DNA from: JAFLUQ01 sp964551215
GTDB lineage: Bacteria > Bacillota > Clostridia > UMGS1883
DNA: 59,763 nt
Assembly: GCA_964551215.1 (NCBI GenBank)
Contig: CAZKBV010000002.1
Location: forward strand, 1-59,763
Direction of reading: 5' to 3'
The translations under genes and the position numbers were made by a program. The notes below the pieces were generated by a model that did no database searches, had not been told where the DNA came from, and was given only the letters and a program-made list of their open reading frames with translations. Shown here in pieces: positions 41,248-51,700 of this stretch (its first letter is position 1; every line of letters begins with the position of its first letter).

Positions 41248-42486
41248 TTATTCGTACAGAGGATACTTTTCGCAAAGAGCCTTTACTCCCTCTCGTATTT
41301 CGTTCCGCTTCGAGTCAAGCTCAGTGATGGCAAGATGGATAAGACGGGCAATTTCGGCCATATCCTCTTCCCTCATGCCTCTTGTCGTAACAGCCGGAGT
41401 TCCTACGCGGATACCGCTGGTAATAAACGGACTCTGAGGATCAAAGGGAATGGCGTTCTTGTTGACCGTTATGCCGACTTCGTCCAAGTTTCGCTCCGCG
41501 TCCTTGCCTGTGATATCAAAATTGCGCAAATCCAAAAGCATAAGGTGGTTATCCGTGCCGCCGCTTACCAGCTTAAAGCCCTTATCCGCGAGAGCCGACG
41601 CCAAGGCGGCGGCGTTTTTCTTTATCCGAAGCTGATATTCCTTAAATTCGGGAGAAAGCGCCTCTTTAAAGCATACTGCCTTTGCGGCGATTGTATGCAT
41701 AAGAGGGCCGCCCTGAATTCCGGGGAAAATGGCCTTATTTATCATTTTAAGGTGTTCTTCCTTGCAGAGGATAAGCCCGCCTCTGGGGCCTCGGAGGGTT
41801 TTATGGGTGGTAGTGGTAACAAAATCCGCATAGGGAACGGGATTCGGATGAAGCCCCGCGGCTACAAGGCCGGCGATGTGAGCCATGTCCACAAGGAAAT
41901 ACGCCCCTACCTCTTTCGCGATTTCGCCGAACCTCGCAAAATCTATCTCTCTGGGATAAGCCGACGCTCCCGCAAGAATAAGCTTAGGCTTATGCTCCAG
42001 AGCCAGACGGCGCACCTCGTCATAGTCTATAGTCTGATTTTCTTCGGTAACACCGTAGGATACGATGTTAAAATACTTTCCGCTCATGTTCACGGGGCTT
42101 CCGTGGGAAAGATGTCCGCCGTGGGCAAGGCTCATGGAAAGCACCGTATCTCCGGGATTAAGACAGGCAAAGAACACCGCCATATTTGCCTGGGCGCCGC
42201 TGTGGGGCTGCACGTTGGCGGCCTCTGCGCCGAAAAGCTCCTTCGCGCGCTCAATTGCCAGATTCTCCACAACATCCACATATTCGCAACCGCCGTAGTA
42301 ACGCTTTCCGGGGTACCCTTCGGCGTACTTGTTTGTCAAAGGAGTTCCCATAGCCTCCATAACTGCTTCGCTGACAAAATTTTCGCTGGCAATAAGCTCA
42401 ATTTTGCTGCGCTGACGGTTTACCTCGTTTTCAATAGCCTGCGCGATCTCCGGGTCAAAAGCTTTAACCTTATCGATATTGTACAT
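41248..42486 (-). CDS. glyA: Serine hydroxymethyltransferase
   Basis: A 412-residue PLP enzyme converting serine and tetrahydrofolate to glycine and 5,10-methylene-THF. The PLP lysine is K229 (TTTTHKTLRGPRGG). D200 and H203 (VDMAHIAGL) bind the cofactor ring, and HSGAQAN (95-101) the phosphate. Start at 42486 (MYNIDKVKAF) with GGAGGTTGT; the open frame extends 79 codons further but into the promoter. First gene of an operon with rarA, the adaptor and the deaminase. Confidence 0.98.
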   Translation of the reverse strand: MYNIDKVKAFDPEIAQAIENEVNRQRSKIELIASENFVSEAVMEAMGTPLTNKYAEGYPGKRYYGGCEYVDVVENLAIERAKELFGAEAANVQPHSGAQANMAVFFACLNPGDTVLSMSLAHGGHLSHGSPVNMSGKYFNIVSYGVTEENQTIDYDEVRRLALEHKPKLILAGASAYPREIDFARFGEIAKEVGAYFLVDMAHIAGLVAAGLHPNPVPYADFVTTTTHKTLRGPRGGLILCKEEHLKMINKAIFPGIQGGPLMHTIAAKAVCFKEALSPEFKEYQLRIKKNAAALASALADKGFKLVSGGTDNHLMLLDLRNFDITGKDAERNLDEVGITVNKNAIPFDPQSPFITSGIRVGTPAVTTRGMREEDMAEIARLIHLAITELDSKRNEIREGVKALCEKYPLYE

Positions 42487-42517
42487 TTCACAACCTCCAA
42501 AGTAAAATTCTATTACC

Positions 42518-42546
42518 ATTATAATAATTTCCTCTTCCTTTTTCAA
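42518..42546 (-). promoter_or_regulatory. Promoter of the glyA operon
   Basis: Minus strand: TTGAAA (plus 42541-42546), 17 bp, TATAAT (plus 42518-42523). Confidence 0.75.
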
Positions 42547-42568
42547 GTATTTTGTGATAAAATATAAT
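42540..42568 (+). promoter_or_regulatory. Promoter of nth
   Basis: TATAAT at 42563-42568 with a weak -35 (TTTTCA, 42540-42545). The -35 regions of nth and glyA overlap, so the two divergent promoters may compete. Confidence 0.55.
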
Positions 42569-42597
42569 AAAAAATTTACAGAAGGGCGTTTTTTGTT

Positions 42598-43224
42598 ATG
42601 AAAAGGAAAGAACTTGCGGAAGAATTTGACAAAATATTGGAAGCCGAATACCCCGACGCCGAATGTTCGCTGAATTACCGCGACCCTTTGCAGCTTCTTA
42701 TCTGCGTTCAGCTTGCCGCCCAATGCACCGACGCGAGGGTAAACCTTGTGGCAAAGGAGCTTTTCCCCAAATACCCCGACGTATACGCCTTCGCCTCGGC
42801 GGATTTAAGCGAGCTTGAGCAGGACATTAAATCCACCGGCTTTTATCACAACAAGGCGAAAAATATAATCGGCTGCTGTCAGAGGTTGATTGAGGCTTAC
42901 GGCGGGCAGGTTCCCGACACAATGGAGGATTTGCTGAGCCTTCCGGGAGTTGGGCGCAAAACCGCGAACCTGATTTTGGGAGACGTGTTCCATAAGGGCG
43001 GCATGGTCATTGACACCCACGCGAAGCGGATACTTAAAAGGGTGGGGCTTACCAAGGAAACCGACCCCACCAAGGTGGAATTTGACGTCTCTCCCCTTAT
43101 TTCGGCGGAGCGGCAGTCGGAATTTTGCCACAGGCTTGTGCTCCACGGCAGAGCCATCTGCGACGCGAGGAAGCCAAAGTGCGACGTTTGCCCCGCCGCC
43201 TTTATCTGCGGTAAAGTGCTATGA
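42598..43224 (+). CDS. nth: Endonuclease III
   Basis: A 208-residue DNA glycosylase/AP lyase for oxidised pyrimidines. The helix-hairpin-helix LSLPGVGRKTANL holds the catalytic lysine K121, and D139 (MVIDTHAKR) is the second catalytic residue. The [4Fe-4S] cluster is ligated by C188, C195, C198 and C204 (C-X6-C-X2-C-X5-C). Overlaps the next gene by 4 bp. Confidence 0.97.
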   Translation: MKRKELAEEFDKILEAEYPDAECSLNYRDPLQLLICVQLAAQCTDARVNLVAKELFPKYPDVYAFASADLSELEQDIKSTGFYHNKAKNIIGCCQRLIEAYGGQVPDTMEDLLSLPGVGRKTANLILGDVFHKGGMVIDTHAKRILKRVGLTKETDPTKVEFDVSPLISAERQSEFCHRLVLHGRAICDARKPKCDVCPAAFICGKVL

Positions 43225-43874
43225 GAGTAATTTATAAGCCTCAGCTTCGCAAAAGCATCGGCATCTATCCGTACCTTCCTGATATAGCCGAGGTGCGCTA
43301 TCCGATGGGTATGCCTAAGCAGACGGTGGACGAATTTACGGAAAAGCACCGCGAATGGGCGGAAGCCACCCTCCAAAGGCTTCGGGAGGAGAACGCCGCA
43401 ACGGTAAAAATCGGCTCAACCCTGCCCTATATGGGAAAGGAGCTGCCTGTGATTCCCGCTGAGAACGGCCTTACTCGCCTTCTTCCCGGGGAGTACTTCC
43501 GCCTTACAAGGGAGTACGCCGCCGCGGACGCCCAAAAGCTGTACCGAACGGCGGCAGTCTCCATACTTCCCAAAAAGGCAGAGCATTTTGCCCGTCTTAT
43601 GGGGGTCGGTTACAGCGGCGTAAAAATCAACGGAGCAAGAACCCGCTGGGGAAGCTGCGGCGGACATAACAGCCTTAATTTCAGCTTCTTCCTTATGACC
43701 GCACCTGAATCGGCAATCGACTACGTGGTAATTCATGAGCTTGCCCATACCGTTCACCATAACCATGGCCCCGAATTTTGGAGCCTTGTGGAAAAATACT
43801 GCCCCGACTATAAGGAGCAGAAGAAAATCCTCGTTTCCGCCGCCCAAAGGTGCAGAAGCCTTGGGATAGGGTAA
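43221..43874 (+). CDS. YgjP-like M48-related metallopeptidase family protein
   Basis: A 217-residue protein of the YgjP/DUF45 family, SprT-like zinc hydrolases of unknown substrate. The zinc site is HELAH (H172, E173, H176) with a third ligand near H182 in NHGPEFW. The upstream TRWGSCGGHNSLNFSF block is the family signature. Overlap with nth indicates co-translation. Confidence 0.92.
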   Translation: MRVIYKPQLRKSIGIYPYLPDIAEVRYPMGMPKQTVDEFTEKHREWAEATLQRLREENAATVKIGSTLPYMGKELPVIPAENGLTRLLPGEYFRLTREYAAADAQKLYRTAAVSILPKKAEHFARLMGVGYSGVKINGARTRWGSCGGHNSLNFSFFLMTAPESAIDYVVIHELAHTVHHNHGPEFWSLVEKYCPDYKEQKKILVSAAQRCRSLGIG

Positions 43875-43880
43875 GAGACA

Positions 43881-43926
43881 AACTCGGCTCCGTCAAAAGA
43901 ATTTCTCTTTTTGACGGAGCCGAGTT
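43881..43926. terminator. Bidirectional terminator between two convergent genes
   Basis: A perfect 18-bp stem AACTCGGCTCCGTCAAAA / TTTTGACGGAGCCGAGTT around a 10-nt loop, with A/T flanks on both sides. Confidence 0.93.
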
Positions 43927-43937
43927 AAATTTTTCGC

Positions 43938-44651
43938 TTATTCGGCTTTTCTGATTATTCCGCAGGGCGTACACTGGTCGGACTGACCAAGAGGATTATC
44001 CTTAAGGACTTTGCACCAGAAGGGCTTGTCCACCTTTTCGGAGCTGCCAAGTATTTCGCCGCCCAAATCGTTTACGTCCACGATAAGGACTCTTGTGCCG
44101 CCGATGGCCTTGGATATCTTCTTCGCTTCATCGTCGGGATTCGCGGGGCCCAGCACAACATAATGGTTATACGGAGGAATGGTATAGCTGCACGGGCCGT
44201 CGATGGACGCGGCCTTACGTCCGGCAACAATATAAAACCAGCCCCTTTTTCCCAGAAGCTTGCCTATTACTCCGCAGGCGGAAGCAACCAAAATACGGAA
44301 AACTCCGCACTCTCTCAGAGCCATTTCCATAGTTTCGGGCATGGCAAGACCGATTCCGCCGGGATTTTTATATACGTGGGACGAAAGAAATTTCGCCAGC
44401 TTTCTTGGCTTTATTTCGTCCAGAGGAATAGCTCTGCCCTGAGTGCAGGCCACCATTTTTTCGGAAATAAACACCGTATCGCCCTTCTGAAGATGAGGAC
44501 CGGCATACTTTTTAATAACCTCGCACACGTCGTCGCCCTTTTTCACAACGCAGGTTTTTACCGCGTAACGGGCGTACTTTACGCCGTCAACCTCAATAAA
44601 TTCCTTCTTATTTTTATTTACCGCCATCTGCTGTGCTTCTTCACAAACCAT
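43938..44651 (-). CDS. CofE-like coenzyme F420-0:L-glutamate ligase family protein
   Basis: A 237-residue protein of the F420_ligase (PF01996-like) family. The block GDTVFISEKMVACTQGRAI and later IDGPCSYTIPPYNHYVVLGP fit. In methanogens and actinobacteria CofE adds glutamate to F420-0, but most Clostridia do not make F420, and no other F420 gene is present, so another gamma-glutamyl or amide-forming substrate is likely. The ATG at 44651 has GGAGG 10 nt before. Confidence 0.85.
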   Translation of the reverse strand: MVCEEAQQMAVNKNKKEFIEVDGVKYARYAVKTCVVKKGDDVCEVIKKYAGPHLQKGDTVFISEKMVACTQGRAIPLDEIKPRKLAKFLSSHVYKNPGGIGLAMPETMEMALRECGVFRILVASACGVIGKLLGKRGWFYIVAGRKAASIDGPCSYTIPPYNHYVVLGPANPDDEAKKISKAIGGTRVLIVDVNDLGGEILGSSEKVDKPFWCKVLKDNPLGQSDQCTPCGIIRKAE

Positions 44652-44697
44652 TTGTAACGCGCCTCCGATTTCTGCTGAAATTTGTTTTCACACGGTA

Positions 44698-44726
44698 ATT
44701 ATATCACTAATATTCCCCGTTGTCAA
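44698..44726 (-). promoter_or_regulatory. Promoter of the CofE-like gene
   Basis: Minus strand: perfect TTGACA (plus 44721-44726), 17 bp, perfect TATAAT (plus 44698-44703). Confidence 0.88.
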
Positions 44727-44780
44727 GTACCGTAAACCCGCCCTTGTATGTTTAAAAACCCGAAAACCGAAAATATATGT

Positions 44781-44820
44781 AAAAGGGACTGTCTCACAAA
44801 AATGCAAGACAGTCCCTTTT
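44781..44820 (-). terminator. Terminator of the rpoBC operon
   Basis: A 14-bp stem AAAAGGGACTGTCT / AGACAGTCCCTTTT ending in TTTT on either strand, 50 bp after the rpoC stop. Confidence 0.9.
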
Positions 44821-44869
44821 GCGGTTTAAATAAGTTGTTCGGGCATTTTCCCGAATTAAAGACTAAGCT

Positions 44870-47800
44870 TTATTCGCCGTCGCTTTCAAGGTCGGTTATT
44901 TCAAAATCATAGCCGGTTTCGCCGGTTTCATCGGTTTCGCTGACTTCGTCCTCATCGTCGCTGCTCTTAAAATCAAGATCAAGAGCTTCAAGCTCATCCT
45001 CCGAGTCAAAGCTTTCGATTATGCCGTCGGAAATAATCTCTTCATCCTCGTCTATATGAACTACAGGCTCAACGATGGCATCTTCTATGCCGTCAACCTC
45101 AATTTCAATGTCGCGATACATGGGTACGCCCGTACCGGCGGGGATAAGCTTGCCTATGATAACGTTTTCCTTAAGACCAACAAGAGGGTCAACCTTGCCT
45201 CTGATAGCGGCGTCCGTAAGAACGCGGGTGGTTTCCTGGAAGGAAGCCGCAGAAAGGAAGGAATCGGTCGCAAGCGCCGCCTTGGTTATGCCCAGAAGAA
45301 GCTCCTTGCCCACAGGTGGCTTCTTGCCCTCGGCCTTATACTTTTCGACAATCTCGTTAAACTGTATGCGGTTTTCGGTTTCGCCGACAAGGTATTTGCT
45401 GTCGCCTTCTTCTTCAATACGCACCTTGCGCATCATCTGACGGACTATAACCTCAATATGCTTATCGGCGATATCAACGGCCTGCGAGCGGTAAACGCTT
45501 TGAACTTCCTTAACAAGATATTCCTGAACAGCCGTAAGGCCGTTTATCTTGAGAATATCGTGCGGATTGATGCTTCCCACCGTAAGAGGATCGCCCTTCT
45601 TTATAACATCTCCGTCCTTTACGCAAAGCTGAGCGCCAAATGGAATAGGCACGGAAACGCTCTGAGGAATATCCTGTTCCTCATCGGTGACAACAACGGT
45701 GGTTTTCTGTTTTTCACGCTGAATTGTAATAACGCCGCCTATTTCTGAAACGATGGCAACGCCCTTGGGCTTTCTGGCCTCAAAAAGTTCTTCTACACGG
45801 GGAAGACCCTGGGTAATATCGTTAACGTCGTTGCCCGCAACGCCGCCGGTGTGGAAGGTTCTCATTGTAAGCTGCGTACCGGGTTCGCCTATAGACTGAG
45901 CCGCAATGATACCTACCGCTTCGCCCACATTTACAAGGTCGCCGCCGCTGGCAAGGTTTGCTCCGTAGCAGTGAGCGCATACGCCCACCTTGCTGTGGCA
46001 GGCAAGAACGCTTCTGATTTTAACCTCGGTAACGCCGGCCTTTTCCACTTTAGCCGCGTCGGCTTCGCTTATCATTGTGTTTTCGTGGACAAGAATTTCT
46101 CCCGTATTAGGATCCAAAATGTCCGCGCAGGGAACACGCCCCACAAGTCTCTCGCTGAGAGGTTCGATAACCGACTGACCGTCATATATGGCGGAAACCG
46201 TAATCCCGTCACGGGTGCCGCAGTCGATTTCGCGGATAATAACGTCTTGGGAAACATCTACCAAGCGGCGGGTAAGATAACCGGAGTCCGCCGTTCTCAG
46301 CGCCGTATCCGTAAGACCCTTACGGGCGCCGTGAGTTGAAATGAAATATTCCAAAATGTTAAGTCCCTCACGGAAAGACGCGCGAATGGGGATTTCCACC
46401 GGACGGCCATCCGTACTGGCCATAAGACCTCTCATGCCCGCAAGCTGGCGAATCTGGTTTACGCTGCCTCTGGCTCCGGAATCCGCCATCATAAAGATGG
46501 GGTTGTATTTGTCCAGATTGTTCATAAGGTTTTTGGATATATCGTCATTGGCGCTCTGCCATGCGTTAATAACTCTGTTATAACGCTCGTTGTCGGTAAT
46601 AAGACCTCTGCGGTAAAGGCGGGTAATTTTTTCAACCTGCTTTTCCGCTTCGGCAAGACGCTCCTTCTTTCCGCCGGGAACCTCCATGTCGCTTACGCTG
46701 ATAGTGATTGCTCCCTTTGTGGAGTACTTATAACCGATATCCTTAATGTCATCCAAAACCACAGCGGTTTTTGTTATTCCATGAACGCGTATGCAGGCGT
46801 CAACAATTTTGCCCAGCTTCTTTTTGTCAACAGTGAACTGTATTTCCGGAGCGAACTCGTTTTCGGGCTTGCTGCGGTCAACAAAGCCAAGATCCTGAGG
46901 AATTATTTCATTGAATATAAACCGGCCAACGGTGGCGGAAATTATTGCGCTGCGCTTATTACCGTCCTCATCGGTTTTATATACGCGCACCTTTATGGGC
47001 GCGTGAAGCTGGACGTCGCCGGAATCGTAAGCCATCATAGCCTCGTCAACATCGCAGAACATATGACCCTCGCCCTTTTCGCCGGGGAAGCAGCCCTCCT
47101 GAGTGAACCGGGCGGGAGCTTTGCCCTCCGCCTCCAAGGCGGCGTTTGTATTCACAAGCTCGCTGTAATATTTCACTTTCTGTCCGGCAAGGTAGCCGCT
47201 GTCGCCGGGATCGGTTATGCGCACCTCGCGGGGCTTTTCAAGAGTGAGATAATAGCTGCCCAGAACCATATCCTGAGTGGGTACGGTAACAGGCTTTCCG
47301 TCCTGAGGCTTCAGAAGATTGTTTGCCGAAAGCATGAGAACCCTTGCCTCGGCCTGAGCTTCGGGAGAAAGAGGAACGTGAACGGCCATTTGGTCGCCGT
47401 CAAAGTCCGCGTTAAACGCGGTACATACCAAAGGATGGAGCCTTAAGGCGCGACCCTCAACAAGGATTGGCTCAAAGGCCTGTATACCCAGACGATGCAG
47501 AGTGGGCGCACGGTTAAGAAGAACGGGGTGTTCCTTGATAACGCTTTCAAGTACGTCCCACACTTCGTCCTTCGCCCTTTCAACCATACGTTTGGCGTTC
47601 TTTATATTTTGGGCGCTGCCGTTGGAAACAAGACGCTTCATAACAAAGGGCTTAAACAGCTCAAGAGCCATTTCCTTAGGCAAACCGCACTGGTAAATTT
47701 TAAGGGACGGCCCTACAACAATAACGCTTCGGCCCGAATAGTCAACACGCTTGCCCAGAAGATTCTGGCGGAAACGGCCCTGTTTGCCTTTAAGCATATC

Positions 47801-48751
47801 GGAAAGGGATTTAAGCGCACGGTTGCCCGGCCCTGTTACGGGGCGGCCCCTGCGGCCATTGTCAATAAGCGCGTCCACAGCCTCCTGAAGCATACGCTTT
47901 TCGTTGCGGACAATTATTTCCGGAGCTCCCAGCTCCAGAAGCTTATTAAGACGGTTATTCCTGTTTATTACCCTTCTGTAAAGGTCGTTAAGGTCACTGG
48001 TGGCAAAGCGTCCGCCGTCAAGCTGAACCATAGGACGGATTTCCGGAGGAAGCACGGGGATTCTTGTCAATATCATCCACTCGGGCTTGTTGTTGCTCTT
48101 GCGGAAGGCTTCCACCACTTCAAGGCGCTTGGCGGCCTTCTGCTTTTTCTGTCCTTGAGAGTTCGCAAGCTCGTCACGGAGTTCACGGCTCATCTCCTCT
48201 AAGTCGATTTCCTTAAGAAGCTCCAGAATAGCTTCGGCGCCCATTCCCACACGGAAGCCGTCGCCGTATTTTTCACGGTATTTCTCGTACTCCTGTTCGT
48301 TAAGCGTATCCTTCTTGGAAAATTCCGTAGCCTTTCCGGCGTCCAAAACTATATATTGCGCAAAGTAAAGCACTTTTTCCAAAGCGTTTGGGGAAATATC
48401 CAAAAGCACGCCCATCCTGCTGGGGATTCCCTTGAAGTACCATATATGGCTTACGGGAGCGGCAAGCTCAATATGACCCATTCTTTCACGGCGCACCTTT
48501 GCGCGGGTAACCTCAACGCCGCAGCGGTCGCATATAATGCCCTTATGGCGGTTTTTCTTATATTTTCCGCAGTGGCACTCCCAGTCCTTTGTCGGTCCGA
48601 AAATTCTTTCGCAGAAAAGACCGTCTTTTTCGGGCTTAAGAGTTCTGTAGTTAATGGTTTCGGGCTTTTTGACCTCGCCGTAGGACCATTCAAGTATTTT
48701 TTCGGGAGACGCCAAACCGATTTGTATTGAATCGAAGGTATTAAATTCCAT
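44870..48751 (-). CDS. rpoC: DNA-directed RNA polymerase subunit beta'
   Basis: A 1293-residue beta' subunit. The N-terminal zinc site is CHCGKYKKNRHKGIICDRCG, the catalytic magnesium loop NADFDGDQMAVH, and the second zinc site CGTRDG...CHSKVGVCAHCYG. The trigger loop and bridge helix region (MRTFHTGGVA) is conserved. The C terminus is an acidic tail of about 60 residues. The ATG at 48751 follows GGGAGGA; a start 7 codons earlier would overlap rpoB. Confidence 0.99.
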   Translation of the reverse strand: MEFNTFDSIQIGLASPEKILEWSYGEVKKPETINYRTLKPEKDGLFCERIFGPTKDWECHCGKYKKNRHKGIICDRCGVEVTRAKVRRERMGHIELAAPVSHIWYFKGIPSRMGVLLDISPNALEKVLYFAQYIVLDAGKATEFSKKDTLNEQEYEKYREKYGDGFRVGMGAEAILELLKEIDLEEMSRELRDELANSQGQKKQKAAKRLEVVEAFRKSNNKPEWMILTRIPVLPPEIRPMVQLDGGRFATSDLNDLYRRVINRNNRLNKLLELGAPEIIVRNEKRMLQEAVDALIDNGRRGRPVTGPGNRALKSLSDMLKGKQGRFRQNLLGKRVDYSGRSVIVVGPSLKIYQCGLPKEMALELFKPFVMKRLVSNGSAQNIKNAKRMVERAKDEVWDVLESVIKEHPVLLNRAPTLHRLGIQAFEPILVEGRALRLHPLVCTAFNADFDGDQMAVHVPLSPEAQAEARVLMLSANNLLKPQDGKPVTVPTQDMVLGSYYLTLEKPREVRITDPGDSGYLAGQKVKYYSELVNTNAALEAEGKAPARFTQEGCFPGEKGEGHMFCDVDEAMMAYDSGDVQLHAPIKVRVYKTDEDGNKRSAIISATVGRFIFNEIIPQDLGFVDRSKPENEFAPEIQFTVDKKKLGKIVDACIRVHGITKTAVVLDDIKDIGYKYSTKGAITISVSDMEVPGGKKERLAEAEKQVEKITRLYRRGLITDNERYNRVINAWQSANDDISKNLMNNLDKYNPIFMMADSGARGSVNQIRQLAGMRGLMASTDGRPVEIPIRASFREGLNILEYFISTHGARKGLTDTALRTADSGYLTRRLVDVSQDVIIREIDCGTRDGITVSAIYDGQSVIEPLSERLVGRVPCADILDPNTGEILVHENTMISEADAAKVEKAGVTEVKIRSVLACHSKVGVCAHCYGANLASGGDLVNVGEAVGIIAAQSIGEPGTQLTMRTFHTGGVAGNDVNDITQGLPRVEELFEARKPKGVAIVSEIGGVITIQREKQKTTVVVTDEEQDIPQSVSVPIPFGAQLCVKDGDVIKKGDPLTVGSINPHDILKINGLTAVQEYLVKEVQSVYRSQAVDIADKHIEVIVRQMMRKVRIEEEGDSKYLVGETENRIQFNEIVEKYKAEGKKPPVGKELLLGITKAALATDSFLSAASFQETTRVLTDAAIRGKVDPLVGLKENVIIGKLIPAGTGVPMYRDIEIEVDGIEDAIVEPVVHIDEDEEIISDGIIESFDSEDELEALDLDFKSSDDEDEVSETDETGETGYDFEITDLESDGE

Positions 48752-48768
48752 AACTGCTATTCCTCCCT

Positions 48769-51700
48769 TCACATTTCTTCATCGTCGAAGTCTTTTTCCA
48801 TAGCGAAAAGCTCCTCGTCGTCCGGCCCTTCCACATCGTCAAGAACACTTCCGTCGCTCACTTCGTTTTCTTTATTTTCCATAAGCTCTCGCATAAGCTC
48901 CTCCGCCGCGTCAACCTCACGGTACCCGTTGCCGAAGCCGTCGTTTACCTGCTTAAATTCGTCCTTGTATGCGTCCATATTGGGTTCATCGTCATCGTCG
49001 GAGGTAAGCTCAATGGGGTTGCCGTTAGAGTCAAGCACGTTTACGTCAAGGGCAAGGGACTGAAGCTCCTTAACCAAGACCTTAAAGGATTCGGGAATAC
49101 CGGGGGTGGGTACGTTTTCGCCCTTGACAATGGATTCGTATGTCTTTACGCGGCCCACAACATCATCGGACTTAACCGTAAGGATTTCCTGAAGAAGATA
49201 CGCCGCGCCGTAGGCTTCCAAGGCCCAAACCTCCATTTCGCCGAAACGCTGGCCGCCGAACTGGGCCTTGCCGCCCAGAGGCTGCTGTGTTACCAAGGAA
49301 TAGGGGCCTGTGCTTCTCGCATGAATTTTATCGTCCACAAGATGGTGGAGCTTAAGGAAATACATATATCCTACGGTAACCGGGTTATCGAAGGGTTCGC
49401 CGGTGCGTCCGTCGTAAAGAACGGTCTTTCCGTCACGGTTCATGCCCGCTTCTTCAAGCAGCTCCACAATATCTCTCTCGTTTGCTCCGTCAAATACGGG
49501 GGTTGCCACCTTAAATCCGAGCTTGCTGGCAGCCATGCCCAAATGGACTTCAAGCACCTGACCGATGTTCATTCGGCTGGGTACGCCAAGAGGATTAAGA
49601 ACAAGGTCGAGAGGGCGTCCGTCGGGCAGGAATGGCATATCCTCCACGGGAAGAACGCGGGAAACAACGCCCTTGTTTCCGTGGCGGCCGGCCATCTTAT
49701 CGCCCACGCTTATCTTCCTCTTCTGAGCTATATAAACGCGCACGAGTTCGTTCACTCCGGGCGAAAGCTCATCGTTGTTTTCGCGGGTGAACACCTTTAC
49801 GTCAACAATAATGCCCATTTCGCCGTGAGGAACATGGAGCGAAGTGTCTCGGACTTCTCTTGCCTTTTCGCCGAATATGGCGCGGAGAAGCCTTTCCTCG
49901 GGAGTGAGGTCTGTTTCTCCCTTGGGAGTCACCTTGCCCACAAGAATATCGCCGGGGCGCACTTCGGCTCCTATGCGAATAATTCCACGCTCGTCAAGGT
50001 TTTTAAGAGCATCGTCGCTCACGTTGGGAATATCTCTTGTTATTTCTTCGGGCCCAAGCTTTGTGTCTCTGGACTCGGATTCGTATTTTTCAATATGAAC
50101 GGAAGTGAACACATCGTCACGAACAAGATTTTCGTTAAGGAGAACGGCGTCCTCGTAGTTATAGCCCTCCCATGTCATAAAGCCTATAAGCACATTGCGC
50201 CCCAACGCTATTTCGCCGTTGTCCGTGGCGGGGCCGTCGGCGATTATCTCGCCCTTTTTAATTATCTCGCCGGGCTCAACTATAGGCCGCTGGTTAATGC
50301 AGGTTCCCTGATTGGAGCGCATGAACTTAAGCAGCTTATAGCTGTGGCGTTCGCCGTTCTTTTCCTTAATGACAATTTCGTCGGCACTCACCTTATCCAC
50401 AACGCCGTCGTGCTTTGAAAGCACAACAACGCCCGAATCCTTTGCCGCCTTGTATTCCATTCCCGTACCGATGATGGGAGACTGAGGCTTAAGCAGAGGA
50501 ACGGCCTGACGCTGCATATTGGAACCCATAAGGGCGCGGTTTGCGTCGTCATTTTCAAGGAAGGGTATCATGGCCGTAGCCACGGATACAACCTGCTTCG
50601 GGGAAACGTCCATATAATCGATGCTTTCGGCGGGAACCTCAAGGATTTCGTTGCGGTAGCGCGCGGAAACCTTCTTATTTGTGAATTTGATGCCCTCTTC
50701 CGTTTCAACGATAGGTTCGTTTGCCTGAGCTACAATGTAATTATCCTCAACGTCTGCCGTCATATATTCAATTTCGTTGGTGATGATTCCCTTGCCCCTT
50801 ACAACCTTTCTGTAGGGAGCTTCAATAAAGCCGTACTCGTTAATTCTGGCAAAAGTGGAAAGCGAACTGATAAGGCCGATATTGGGTCCTTCGGGAGATT
50901 CAATGGGACACATTCTGCCGTAATGGGTATAGTGAACATCGCGCACCTGGAAGCCCGCTCTTTCACGGGAAAGACCGCCCGGGCCCAGAGCGGAAAGACG
51001 GCGCTTATGAGTAAGCTCCGCAAGGGGATTGTTCTGATCCATAAACTGAGAAAGCTGGGAGGAACCGAAGAACTCCTTTATAGCCGCCACCACGGGGCGG
51101 ATATTTATAAGAGACTGTGGAGTTACAATGTCCTGCTCCTGTATGCTCATTCTCTCTCTTACGCCTCTGTCCATACGGGAAATGCCTATACGGAACTGGT
51201 TTTGGAGAAGCTCGCCCACACTGCGCAGACGGCGGTTGCCCAAATGGTCGATATCATCGTCCGTGCCTATGCCGTGAGCAAGGTTAATGCAGTAGTTGAT
51301 AGACGCAAAAATATCGTCAACCACGATGTGCTTGGGAACAAGCTCGTCAAGACGCTCGTCCGCAAGACGCTTTACCTCGTCTATATCCCCCGCCGCTTCC
51401 TGAAGAATTTCGTCCAGAACTATTTTGTTCACTTTTTCATGGGTCACGTCCCAAAGGTCAATTCCGGCGTACTTAACGGGATCAACCATGTTGTTGCCGA
51501 ACACAACAACGTTCTTTTCGCCGGTGTTTACTATTACGCGGTTTATCCCCGCATCCTCAATCCGCTGTGCCAGTTCCTTGGTAATCTTTGTGTCGGCTTC
51601 AACAATTATTTCGCCGCTGGAAGGATCTATAACAGGCTCACCGGCAACCTGACCGGCGATTCTGGCGGCTATGGCAAGTTTCTTATTATACTTATAGCGC

